Shown one piece after another: positions 54,335 to 61,654 of a stretch of DNA of 64,000 nt. Both the position numbers and the translations under genes were made by a program. This DNA comes from CAYYUA01 sp964542585 (GTDB lineage: Bacteria > Bacteroidota > Bacteroidia > CAILMK01 > CAYYUA01). The stretch spans positions 62,001-126,000 of the forward strand of contig CAZIUI010000001.1 in NCBI GenBank assembly GCA_964542585.1, read 5' to 3'. The notes under the pieces were generated by a model, which saw only the letters and a program-made list of their open reading frames with translations, did no database searches and was not told the origin of the DNA. How positions within the stretch are numbered: the stretch's first letter is position 1; every line of letters starts with the position of its first letter.

Positions 54335-54462
54335 CATCGGCTATACTGCCAAGGCGGGTTTAGAGCCTATTTACAAGCTCGTTATTTTTTTGCAAGCTTT
54401 CGTATCGCGTGACAGATTCGAAAAATTAATCCGCCACGGCACATAGCCTTGCGCCGTTAGGC
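54329..54462. other. Downstream attC-like palindromic recombination site
   Basis: GCCTAAC at 54329-54335 and GTTAGGC at 54456-54462 bound 134 bp. Inside, 54339-54360 (GGCTAT, TGCC, GGCGG, TT) pairs with 54428-54448 (AA, CCGCC, GGCA, ATAGCC) in the same order. There is a one-base length difference inside the stem and unequal spacers next to the outer boxes (3 against 7 bases). Paired outer boxes, an imperfect stem with unpaired bases and a long central loop are the structural marks of integron attC sites. The stop codon of the HNH gene (54332-54334) lies within the left box. Confidence 0.6.
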
Positions 54463-54474
54463 ATTTAATACAGT

Positions 54475-54549
54475 ATGAAAAAGCTCTAAATTGTATTAAT
54501 GCTGACTTTATTGACAAGTTTAGGCTTCTCTCAAAATAATAGGTTTTAA
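54475..54549 (+). pseudogene. Decayed signal-peptide reading frame
   Basis: Thirteen bases after the GTTAGGC box an ATG opens a frame reading MKKL, a TAA, then IVLMLTLLTSLGFSQNNRF and a second TAA. Ignoring the first stop, this is a typical Bacteroidota secretory signal peptide ending LGFSQ. It looks like the beginning of a secreted-protein gene that has lost most of its length, possibly the remains of a second cassette. Confidence 0.5.
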
Positions 54550-55012
54550 AGTGCTTGGGTCGCGTTGAAAGACTTGAGCTTTCCCCTTAAAAAATAGAAT
54601 TATTTCCATAAATTATAATTAATTTAAGAGACCTCACTAACTTAAAATTCCGAACAAGGGAAAAGGCTCGGATAATTGTTATCTATCTTTGAAATTTATA
54701 CCATTTCTTGGTAAAATTAAAATTATTATTGAAGTATTATAGTAGGTTTAAAGGTTGGCTGGCTTTACCAATCAATTGCGAATGAGGGGTAAAGGCAAGC
54801 GTAAACACCACTAATTAACCGCTTTTTAGGCTTAGAGGTTTTTATGCGCAGGATGCCCTAAAAGCTGGCGGTTTTAGCTTTGTTCAAAATCAACAATATT
54901 GGTAAAAATCCTGCTTTCCCATGCAATCGAATCTAATTGCAGCGTAGAAGGTCAAACAGGCTGGATTTTTAATAAAAAAGGCTATAATATTCCGGGTTAA
55001 AAGGAGACTTAG
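54550..55012. other. Intergenic stretch between the island and tRNA-Leu
   Basis: About 460 bases, AT-rich in the first half, have no gene-like frame, no strong hairpin and no further GCCTAAC/GTTAGGC pair that I can see. It may contain remnants of lost genes. Confidence 0.5.
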
Positions 55013-55094
55013 TGCCGATGGTGGGATTCGAACCCACACTCCCTTAGGAACACGATTTTGAGTCGTGCGCGTCTACCAGTTCCGCCACATCGGC
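55013..55094 (-). tRNA. tRNA-Leu (anticodon CAA)
   Basis: The minus strand folds as an 82-base class II tRNA: acceptor stem GCCGATG/CATCGGC, D-loop with AACTGGTAGA, anticodon stem CACGA/TCGTG around loop CTCAAAA (anticodon CAA, reading UUG), a long variable arm and the T-arm GTGGGTTCGAATCCCAC. The discriminator base is A and the CCA end is not encoded, so it needs the CCA-adding enzyme. It lies 44 bases before the start of the convergent-side rseP coding end. Confidence 0.97.
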
Positions 55095-55138
55095 TTCAGC
55101 AACAAAAATACCAAATCTTAAGTGTTTAAAAAGCATCC

Positions 55139-56455
55139 CTAAAAAGCCAGTTTGATGATATCATTGAAAATCACAAATGCCATAAGGGAAAGGATAATGA
55201 CGACCCCAACGGTTTGAATAACCTTGTAGACGTTATCCGGGATTGGGCGGCGAACGATCATCTCGTAAGTAAGTAACATGGCGTGGCCTCCGTCCAATGC
55301 TGGAATAGGTAAGATGTTAACAAGCCCTATAACCATGGATAGTAAGCCGGTTATTTCCCAAAAGCGAGCCCACTGAATATCCCCGCCATAAATGGTTGCA
55401 ATACCAATAGGACCCTGCATAGTTTTTTGCGGATCAAGCTGGCCGGTTAGGAGTTTAGAAAACCCAATAAGGTTTGTTGCAAGCGCATCGTAAGCCCTTT
55501 TAGCCCCCACACTTACAGATTCCGCAAACGAAAACGTACGTAATTCTTTAGCCACATTGAGGTTAGGGTAAAAACCTAATTTGCCTTCTTCACTCACGCG
55601 GGCAGTCTTCTGCAAAGTGCTGCCATTTCTTTGGATGGTCAACTGGATCTTTTGGCCTTTATTTGAATCCAGTAATGCGCTTAATTCTTTGAAGTAAAAA
55701 GAAGGCTTACCATTGACAGCCAGAATTTTGTCCTTTTTCTCTAATCCGGCGCTATCTGCTGGGGAATTAGGTTTAACTCGCTGTACATAAAAGGTATCCC
55801 GTGGGATCATAAAAGCTGACTGGCCTTTCTCAGCTATTTGATTACCAATATCAGGCGGGACTTGTATGGTAGTATTTTTTCCGTTTCTTTTTACTGTAAT
55901 ACTGTAATTATCGGAAAGCATTTGCTTACCAAAAATGTCATTAAAGGCTTCAATTGGTTTTCCGTTTACCTTTACTGGGATATCACCATCTCTAAAGCCG
56001 GCTTTTTGCCCAAGCTCCATGGCCATTATGCCTTGATCCATTTTGTCAATGGGAGTATAAGCCTGCCCGTACCCAAAAGTGATAAAAGTGAATATAAGGA
56101 TCCCTAAAATGAAGTTTAAAATAACACCGGCCACCATCACTATAAATCGCTGCCAGGCGGGCTTGGATCGGAATTCCCAGGGTTTCGGCTCTTCCTTCAT
56201 CTGTTCCGTATCCATGGATTCATCGATCATTCCTGCAATCTTAACGTAGCCTCCTAAGGGAAGCCAACCAATACCGTATTCGGTACCGTTTTGCGTTGTT
56301 GAAAACAACTTTTTACCGCCTGCATCAAAAAAGAGGAAAAATTTTTCAACGTACATCCCGAAGTACCGGGCCGCGATGTAATGGCCAAATTCGTGAATTA
56401 CCACAATGATACTCAGGCCCAGTATAATCTGGACGATCATGATTAATACATCCAT
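55139..56455 (-). CDS. rseP: Site-2 protease family zinc metalloprotease RseP
   Basis: This 438-residue inner-membrane intramembrane protease has zinc motif HEFGH (His21, Glu22, His25) in the first helix. The PDZ-type regions are around 120-290 (including GLEKKDKILAVNGKPSF), and the third zinc ligand is in NILPIPALDGGHAM near residue 390. RseP homologues release membrane-bound anti-sigma factors and trim signal peptides. The gene begins 2 bases after dxr, an arrangement common in many bacteria. Confidence 0.95.
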   Translation of the reverse strand: MDVLIMIVQIILGLSIIVVIHEFGHYIAARYFGMYVEKFFLFFDAGGKKLFSTTQNGTEYGIGWLPLGGYVKIAGMIDESMDTEQMKEEPKPWEFRSKPAWQRFIVMVAGVILNFILGILIFTFITFGYGQAYTPIDKMDQGIMAMELGQKAGFRDGDIPVKVNGKPIEAFNDIFGKQMLSDNYSITVKRNGKNTTIQVPPDIGNQIAEKGQSAFMIPRDTFYVQRVKPNSPADSAGLEKKDKILAVNGKPSFYFKELSALLDSNKGQKIQLTIQRNGSTLQKTARVSEEGKLGFYPNLNVAKELRTFSFAESVSVGAKRAYDALATNLIGFSKLLTGQLDPQKTMQGPIGIATIYGGDIQWARFWEITGLLSMVIGLVNILPIPALDGGHAMLLTYEMIVRRPIPDNVYKVIQTVGVVIILSLMAFVIFNDIIKLAF

Positions 56456-56457
56456 AA

Positions 56458-57639
56458 TTAAGAATTGACGGTATTTTGTTGGCGAAGAAGTGAATGAGCG
56501 TAAGACCGGGTTTCCTGGTCAGTTTCCTGCAACTCACCTAATGAGGGTTTTGATTTGAAGGGGATTTGCTGCATGCATTGTTCGTTGACTTTTGGAATAT
56601 CGAGAAAGTGAATCCGGTCTTTTAAAAAAGCCTCTACGGCTATTTCATTAGCCGCATTCAAAATACAGGGAGCATTTCCATCAGCATCTAATGCTTCAAA
56701 TGCAAGGGTTAAGTTCCTGAAAGTTTCGTAATCTGGCTTTTCAAAGGTAAGTTCTTGAAAATCGGCGAAGCTAAACTTGGGGAATGAATTTGGTAAGCGC
56801 TCAGGATAACCCAGCGCATATTGAATGGGTAACCGCATATCAGCTAGTCCCATCTCGGCTTTCAAGGTACCATCATTGAACTCTACCAATGAATGGATGA
56901 TAGATTGGGGATGAATTATAACATCTATTTGTTGACGGCTAAGCCCAAACAACCATTTGGCTTCAATCACTTCCAGGCCTTTATTCATCATAGAGGCCGA
57001 GTCAATAGTGATCTTGGCACCCATATCCCAGTTGGGGTGCTTTAGGGCTTGATCCTTTGTAACACCTTCAAGCTTATTCGATTTCAAGCCCCTGAAAGGC
57101 CCCCCGGAAGCGGTCAGGTAAATTTGACTCACTTTTTGATGAAATTCCCCGTTTAGGCATTGAAATATGGCTGAGTGTTCAGAATCAACAGGAATAAGAG
57201 GAACATCATATTCTTGAGCGAGCTCCATAACCAGTTGACCGGCCACAACCAAGGTTTCTTTATTGGCCAGGGCTATGGATTTACCGGCTTTGATAGCTGA
57301 TAAGGTGGGTCGCAAACCTGAAAATCCGACCATTCCGGTTAATACAAGGTCTAAAGTAGAAAGTGTAACCACTTCGTCAATCGCATCAATTCCTGCTAGT
57401 GGTGTGACGGGTAAATCCTGCAAACCGGCTTTTAAGGCTTCATAGAGGGATTGATCACATATCACGGCATAATCCGGCTGGAATGTTCTTGCCTGGGAAA
57501 TTAGCCTCTCAATGTTGGTATTAGCGGTTATCACCTGAACATTAAAAGCTTCAGGATTTTGCTGAACCACTTCTAATGCCTGAGTCCCAATAGAACCTGT
57601 AGATCCCAGGATCGCAATATTTCGGCTTTTTGAATTCAT
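56458..57639 (-). CDS. dxr: 1-deoxy-D-xylulose 5-phosphate reductoisomerase
   Basis: This 393-residue DXR converts DXP to MEP with NADPH in the isoprenoid pathway. That pathway would also supply carotenoid and retinal precursors for the rhodopsin. ILGSTGSIGTQALEVV is the NADPH loop, LANKETLVVAG and PVDSEHSAIFQCL are catalytic and metal segments, and TASGGPFRG and MNKGLEVIEAKWLFG follow. The frame is open upstream to 57834, but that part has no DXR similarity and overlaps the GH3 gene, so I use ATG 57639. Confidence 0.96.
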   Translation of the reverse strand: MNSKSRNIAILGSTGSIGTQALEVVQQNPEAFNVQVITANTNIERLISQARTFQPDYAVICDQSLYEALKAGLQDLPVTPLAGIDAIDEVVTLSTLDLVLTGMVGFSGLRPTLSAIKAGKSIALANKETLVVAGQLVMELAQEYDVPLIPVDSEHSAIFQCLNGEFHQKVSQIYLTASGGPFRGLKSNKLEGVTKDQALKHPNWDMGAKITIDSASMMNKGLEVIEAKWLFGLSRQQIDVIIHPQSIIHSLVEFNDGTLKAEMGLADMRLPIQYALGYPERLPNSFPKFSFADFQELTFEKPDYETFRNLTLAFEALDADGNAPCILNAANEIAVEAFLKDRIHFLDIPKVNEQCMQQIPFKSKPSLGELQETDQETRSYAHSLLRQQNTVNS

Positions 57640-57724
57640 TGATGCCTTAAGTGTTCCTTTATAAGGGTTGGGCTCCGGTTTTGGTTTAACAATAAATCTT
57701 AAAAAATTCAATTGGTTTTCGATC

Positions 57725-59242
57725 TTACGGATAATGTGATTCTGAAGTTGTATAAAGGAATGGTTCGAGTTCATCCACAATATGTCGATCATTGGACAAA
57801 TGAGGCGGTTTGTTTTGACCCCCCAGCTTACCATGGGTTTTCATGTAAGTATGAAAGCCCGATGGCTGAACTTTTCTGATGTGCACATGATCCATTATAC
57901 CACTTTTTACAAGGTCATCATAATAAAAGTTTTGGCGGCACATGGCATCGTCCAGCACTTCTCTAAAGTGCTCCATACTATCAGGTTCATACGCAAATTC
58001 AATATACCATTCATGGCGGGGAAGGCCTTCCTGCGGCGTCACCTGAGGTGCAACGGTAAATTCTGCTACTTGGGCTTTGGTGTGCTCTGCTGCTTCCTTG
58101 ATCGCATGTTCCACTTCCTCCCCAATAACATGCTCACCAAATGCTGAAATAAAGTGCTTTATACGACCGGTAACAACGACCTTATGGGGATACTTACTAA
58201 CAAATTTTACGGTATCCCCAACGTTGTAAGCCCAAAGCCCGGCATTGTTACTGACGATCAAGCAATAGTGGCGGTCGGTCTCAACATCATCTACGGTAAG
58301 CCGTGTGGGATTAGATGAATGAACCTCTTCCAGCGGAACAAATTCATAGAAGATCCCGTCATTCAGAATAAGCCGCATGCCAGTTTCCTCTTGTGTGTCC
58401 TGAAAAGCAAAAAAGCCCTCAGAAGCCGGAAAGGTTTCGATGGTATCTATGGTTTTTCCGATGGAAGCCATCATGCGTTCTCGATAGGGCGAAAAGTTGA
58501 CCCCACCGTGTACCAATACGGAAAAATGGGGAAAAAGTTCACCGATTTTTTTTCCGGTCTTTTCGTGTAGTTGGTCAAAATAGGTTTGGATCCATGGCGG
58601 AATGCCGCTAATCAGGGACATTGGAACTGGTAAGGTTTCATCAATGATGCCTTCTAGTTTTTGCTCCCAGTCCTGAATGCAATTGGTATGGTACGAGGGA
58701 ACCTGGTTTTGCTGTAAATACGCGGGAACATGGTGGTTGACAATACCGGATAACCGGCCGGTTAAAATACCGTTTTTCTTCCCTAATTCCGGGTTGCCTG
58801 AAAGAAATATCATGCGACCTTTCAAAAAGTCAGTATTACCCGTATCATAGATGTAGTGGAGCAAGGCATTGCGGGCTCCTCTAATATGGTTATGTATAGA
58901 ATCGTCTGTTATTGGAATATACTTGGCTCCCGAAGTTGTACCGGATGTTTTAGCAAGGTAGCGTGGCTTACCGGGCCACAACATGTTCCTTTCACCATCT
59001 ATTGTTCGATCCAGGTATGGCCGTAGTTCTTCGTAGCTTCTAATCGGGACTTTACTTCGGAAGTCAGCATGATTTTGAATAGAGGGGTAAGAATGGTCAC
59101 TCCCAAAAACAGTGTTCATGCCTTTTTTAAGAAGGTTATTGAAAACCTGTTCTTGAGCCTTTCCGGGTTGACAATCCCATCCTTTGTCTTTTTGAACGAC
59201 CCATTTAGCAAGCCATTTGCCACCTATCGCTTTCAGTGTCAT
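57725..59242 (-). CDS. GH3-family acyl-adenylate-forming enzyme
   Basis: This 505-residue protein resembles the GH3 auxin-responsive family, ATP-dependent enzymes that join acyl acids to amino acids in plants. Typical segments include YLAKTSGTTSGAKYIPIT (nucleotide motif), FSVLVHGGVNFSPYRERM, ETFPASEGFFAFQD, LWAYNVGDTVKFVSKYPHKVVVTGRIKHFISAFGEHV-type motif 3 sequence (in part GRIKHFISAFGEHV) and KLGGQNKPPHLSNDR near the end. Bacterial members have no settled substrate. It is upstream of dxr on the same strand with an 85-base gap. No membrane span or signal peptide is seen. Confidence 0.88.
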   Translation of the reverse strand: MTLKAIGGKWLAKWVVQKDKGWDCQPGKAQEQVFNNLLKKGMNTVFGSDHSYPSIQNHADFRSKVPIRSYEELRPYLDRTIDGERNMLWPGKPRYLAKTSGTTSGAKYIPITDDSIHNHIRGARNALLHYIYDTGNTDFLKGRMIFLSGNPELGKKNGILTGRLSGIVNHHVPAYLQQNQVPSYHTNCIQDWEQKLEGIIDETLPVPMSLISGIPPWIQTYFDQLHEKTGKKIGELFPHFSVLVHGGVNFSPYRERMMASIGKTIDTIETFPASEGFFAFQDTQEETGMRLILNDGIFYEFVPLEEVHSSNPTRLTVDDVETDRHYCLIVSNNAGLWAYNVGDTVKFVSKYPHKVVVTGRIKHFISAFGEHVIGEEVEHAIKEAAEHTKAQVAEFTVAPQVTPQEGLPRHEWYIEFAYEPDSMEHFREVLDDAMCRQNFYYDDLVKSGIMDHVHIRKVQPSGFHTYMKTHGKLGGQNKPPHLSNDRHIVDELEPFLYTTSESHYP

Positions 59243-59278
59243 ATGGAAGCGGTACGACTGTGAAAATTATGCACTAAC

Positions 59279-59911
59279 CTATACATCTTGCTCTTGAAAT
59301 TGAACCTTCCACAAACCTCTCAGGTCTCCAAGCTCAAAACCTACAGCCTCACCATTCGGATATTTGTTCCGCAATAGTTTGAAGGTTTCAGCTGATAGGG
59401 CTTTGCCCTTTTCTCCATGACAGTTTAAACACAAGCCATTTTTTATTCTAATAGGGTGATAATACACTCTTTTACTTTGGCGCTTAATGAGAGAAGGTTT
59501 TGGCGCTTCCCCATTTTTCAATTGCTTTATGTAACGCTTTATAAGTTCTTCCTCTACGTTATCAGCCTCGTTGGAAGGATTGCGGTTCTTATGAGAAACC
59601 CTGGCCAATTTTACGTTATGGGCTTTTGAAAGGGAGTCAGTTATGGGAATGGCTTTAACAGCACAAAAATTAATGGCATGCTGTATTCCCCCTTCTTGAA
59701 TGGCCTTTTTCAAATTGCCCATTAATGCTTTCCCAGACGCTTTTACAATGGTTTTCCCTTCTGTTTTCAGCCGCTGAGTATCTGAAAATTGTTGCTCTTT
59801 ATTGGTACTTTGACGCTTTTCATTATTCTGCTTACTACCATTGTTACCCTGGCACTGGCATAAGGCTAGCGAAATTCCGGTAAAGATGAAGAATGACATT
59901 AATTTTGTCAT
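59279..59911 (-). CDS. DUF3365 haem-binding lipoprotein
   Basis: The 210-residue protein has a lipoprotein-like signal (ALCQC near residues 16-20), a charged linker rich in N, K and Q, and a DUF3365 (Tll0287-like) domain (about 55-205). A single CxxCH haem c site, CLNCHG, lies near residue 161, and NFCAVKAIPITDSLS is the conserved N-terminal helix of the domain. Such proteins are periplasmic c-type cytochromes or redox sensors. It is divergent from pfkA and has its own promoter. Confidence 0.85.
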   Translation of the reverse strand: MTKLMSFFIFTGISLALCQCQGNNGSKQNNEKRQSTNKEQQFSDTQRLKTEGKTIVKASGKALMGNLKKAIQEGGIQHAINFCAVKAIPITDSLSKAHNVKLARVSHKNRNPSNEADNVEEELIKRYIKQLKNGEAPKPSLIKRQSKRVYYHPIRIKNGLCLNCHGEKGKALSAETFKLLRNKYPNGEAVGFELGDLRGLWKVQFQEQDV

Positions 59912-59933
59912 AACATGATAACTTTAACAATGC

Positions 59934-59941
59934 CAAAATTA
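59934..59941 (-). promoter_or_regulatory. -7 promoter element of the DUF3365 gene
   Basis: The minus strand reads TAATTTTG, matching TAnnTTTG, 22 bases before the ATG at 59911. Confidence 0.45.
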
Positions 59942-59967
59942 AAAAGAAAAGCCGCTATTTGTTAAGT

Positions 59968-60948
59968 ATGGAAAAAAACCCTTCCATAGCCATTGTGACA
60001 TCCGGAGGTGATGCCCCTGGTATGAATGCTTCCATAAGAGCTGTTGTCCGTTCGGCTAATTACTTTGGCTACCACATTTTGGGTGTAAAAAATGGACTTG
60101 CTGGCCTTGTTGATGGGGAATTTATTGATATGAAGTCCCTTTCTGTCAGTAATATTATTCAAAAAGGGGGAACCATTCTTAAAAGTTCCCGAAGTGAAGC
60201 CTTCCGCGGATATGAAGGCAGAGCCAAAGCGGCAGCTCATTTAAAAGAAGCTGGGGTAGAAGGATTGATCGTGATAGGGGGTAACGGCACTTTTAAGGGT
60301 TGTAAGGCTTTTACTGATGAACATGATATTCCGACCATTGGCATTCCGGGTACTATAGATAACGATCTGTCAGGGACTGATTACACTTTAGGATACGATA
60401 CGGCAGTCAATACCGCTCTTTCAGCCGTGGATCAGATTCGCGATACAGCAGATTCGCATAACCGGATCTTTTTCATTGAAGTAATGGGTCGTGATGCCGG
60501 TTTCATAGCGCTGGATGTGGGGCTAGGCGGAGGTGCTGAAGGAATTATGATACCCGAAACTGAGCAGGACTTTAACCGGGCTCTAGAAAACCTGAAAAGA
60601 GGCTACACCCGGGAAAAGACCTCATCTATTGTGATCGTAGCGGAAGGGGATGAAGAAGGAGGTGCTTTTGATATTGCAAACCAAATGAAAACGCACATCC
60701 CTAATATGGAATACCGGGTCTCCATTCTGGGTCATATCCAAAGAGGAGGACGACCATTGGCAAAGGATCGGGTTTTAGGGTCCAGGTTTGGGTTTGAGGC
60801 CGTATCTGGCCTTATGAATGGCCACAGTGGGCAAATGGTGGGAATCATTAATCATGAAACGGTATTTACGGACTTTGGTGACTGCCTTAGCCATAGAAAA
60901 TCTATCGATAACAACCTCGTAGAGCTTGCTGAGATCCTCAGCAGCTAA
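59968..60948 (+). CDS. pfkA: 6-phosphofructokinase
   Basis: This 326-residue ATP-type phosphofructokinase has the nucleotide loop VTSGGDAPGMNASIRA, GGNGTFKGCKAF, the catalytic GTIDNDLSGTDYTLGYDTA and MGRDAGFIAL, followed by the effector and substrate region LGHIQRGGRPLAKDR. The glycine at the position after GGNGTF-type binding residues agrees with ATP use. I start at ATG 59968; a TTG nine bases earlier is possible. It is divergent from the DUF3365 gene. Confidence 0.96.
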   Translation: MEKNPSIAIVTSGGDAPGMNASIRAVVRSANYFGYHILGVKNGLAGLVDGEFIDMKSLSVSNIIQKGGTILKSSRSEAFRGYEGRAKAAAHLKEAGVEGLIVIGGNGTFKGCKAFTDEHDIPTIGIPGTIDNDLSGTDYTLGYDTAVNTALSAVDQIRDTADSHNRIFFIEVMGRDAGFIALDVGLGGGAEGIMIPETEQDFNRALENLKRGYTREKTSSIVIVAEGDEEGGAFDIANQMKTHIPNMEYRVSILGHIQRGGRPLAKDRVLGSRFGFEAVSGLMNGHSGQMVGIINHETVFTDFGDCLSHRKSIDNNLVELAEILSS

Positions 60949-60982
60949 ATGATCACTTGATATTGGGCTTAGCCCGGTCTAT

Positions 60983-61567
60983 ATGAAATATCGCATCATC
61001 CTTTACTTACTATCAATCACTGCCTACGGCTTCTCAATTTACTTTGCTGACAAGGCGCCTGACAATGCCAAAAGCCTTTTTGATTTCTGGCTTTTACTTT
61101 TTGCTTTTATCGTGCTAGAGGCCGCTTACCAAGTTCGCCATGGGTTATATGTGCTATTCCCTATTGGCTATTTAGTGGGCCTGGCTCTTCAATTTTTTAA
61201 CGTAGGAGAAGGGATGATATACCAGGGAATTGGGGCCTGGCTTCATCTAATTTTGGGATTCTGGTTACTATACTTGGTTTTTAATAAAGTATCAAAACTG
61301 CCCTACGTCAGAAATGTGGTTTTATTTATAGCAATTGGGAGCTTAATTTTCAGCCTTAACGGTTTCCAGTTCTTTTTTGATATTGAAGCCTTATCACAAT
61401 TTTTAAATTTCAGGTTAAGCAGCTACATACTAATAGCTAGTTCCGGCCAATTCCTGTTAACGCCCAAAACTTCATCAAACCATCCTCGATTAACGCCTAT
61501 CCTCAGGTTGATACTGATCATTCACGTTTACTTACTGGTAGGAAAGGTGATAACCAACATTTTCTAA
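60983..61567 (+). CDS. Uncharacterised six-helix membrane protein
   Basis: The 194-residue protein has about six hydrophobic helices (roughly 3-20, 33-50, 55-72, 82-100, 110-128, 165-188) joined by short loops and no soluble domain. I recognise no family. It lies 34 bases after pfkA and ends before a bidirectional terminator, so it is probably co-transcribed with pfkA. The function cannot be inferred. Confidence 0.75.
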   Translation: MKYRIILYLLSITAYGFSIYFADKAPDNAKSLFDFWLLLFAFIVLEAAYQVRHGLYVLFPIGYLVGLALQFFNVGEGMIYQGIGAWLHLILGFWLLYLVFNKVSKLPYVRNVVLFIAIGSLIFSLNGFQFFFDIEALSQFLNFRLSSYILIASSGQFLLTPKTSSNHPRLTPILRLILIIHVYLLVGKVITNIF

Positions 61568-61601
61568 GGCTATCTGAAAAAAACAAACTGACAATGATAC
61601 C

Positions 61602-61630
61602 AAAAAAGCCTGCTATTAACAGGCTTTTTT
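61602..61630. terminator. Bidirectional terminator between the membrane protein and gyrB
   Basis: AAAAAAGCCTG, a short loop and CAGGCTTTTTT form an 11-bp stem with an A-run on one side and a T-run on the other. It would stop transcription from both converging genes. Confidence 0.88.
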
Positions 61631-61654
61631 AGCTTCCAGTAATTGAGGGATTAT

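Noticed and set aside
57640..57834. A 65-residue N-terminal extension of the dxr frame.
   Set aside because: It overlaps the GH3 gene, shows no DXR similarity, and the ATG at 57639 starts right before the conserved NADPH loop.
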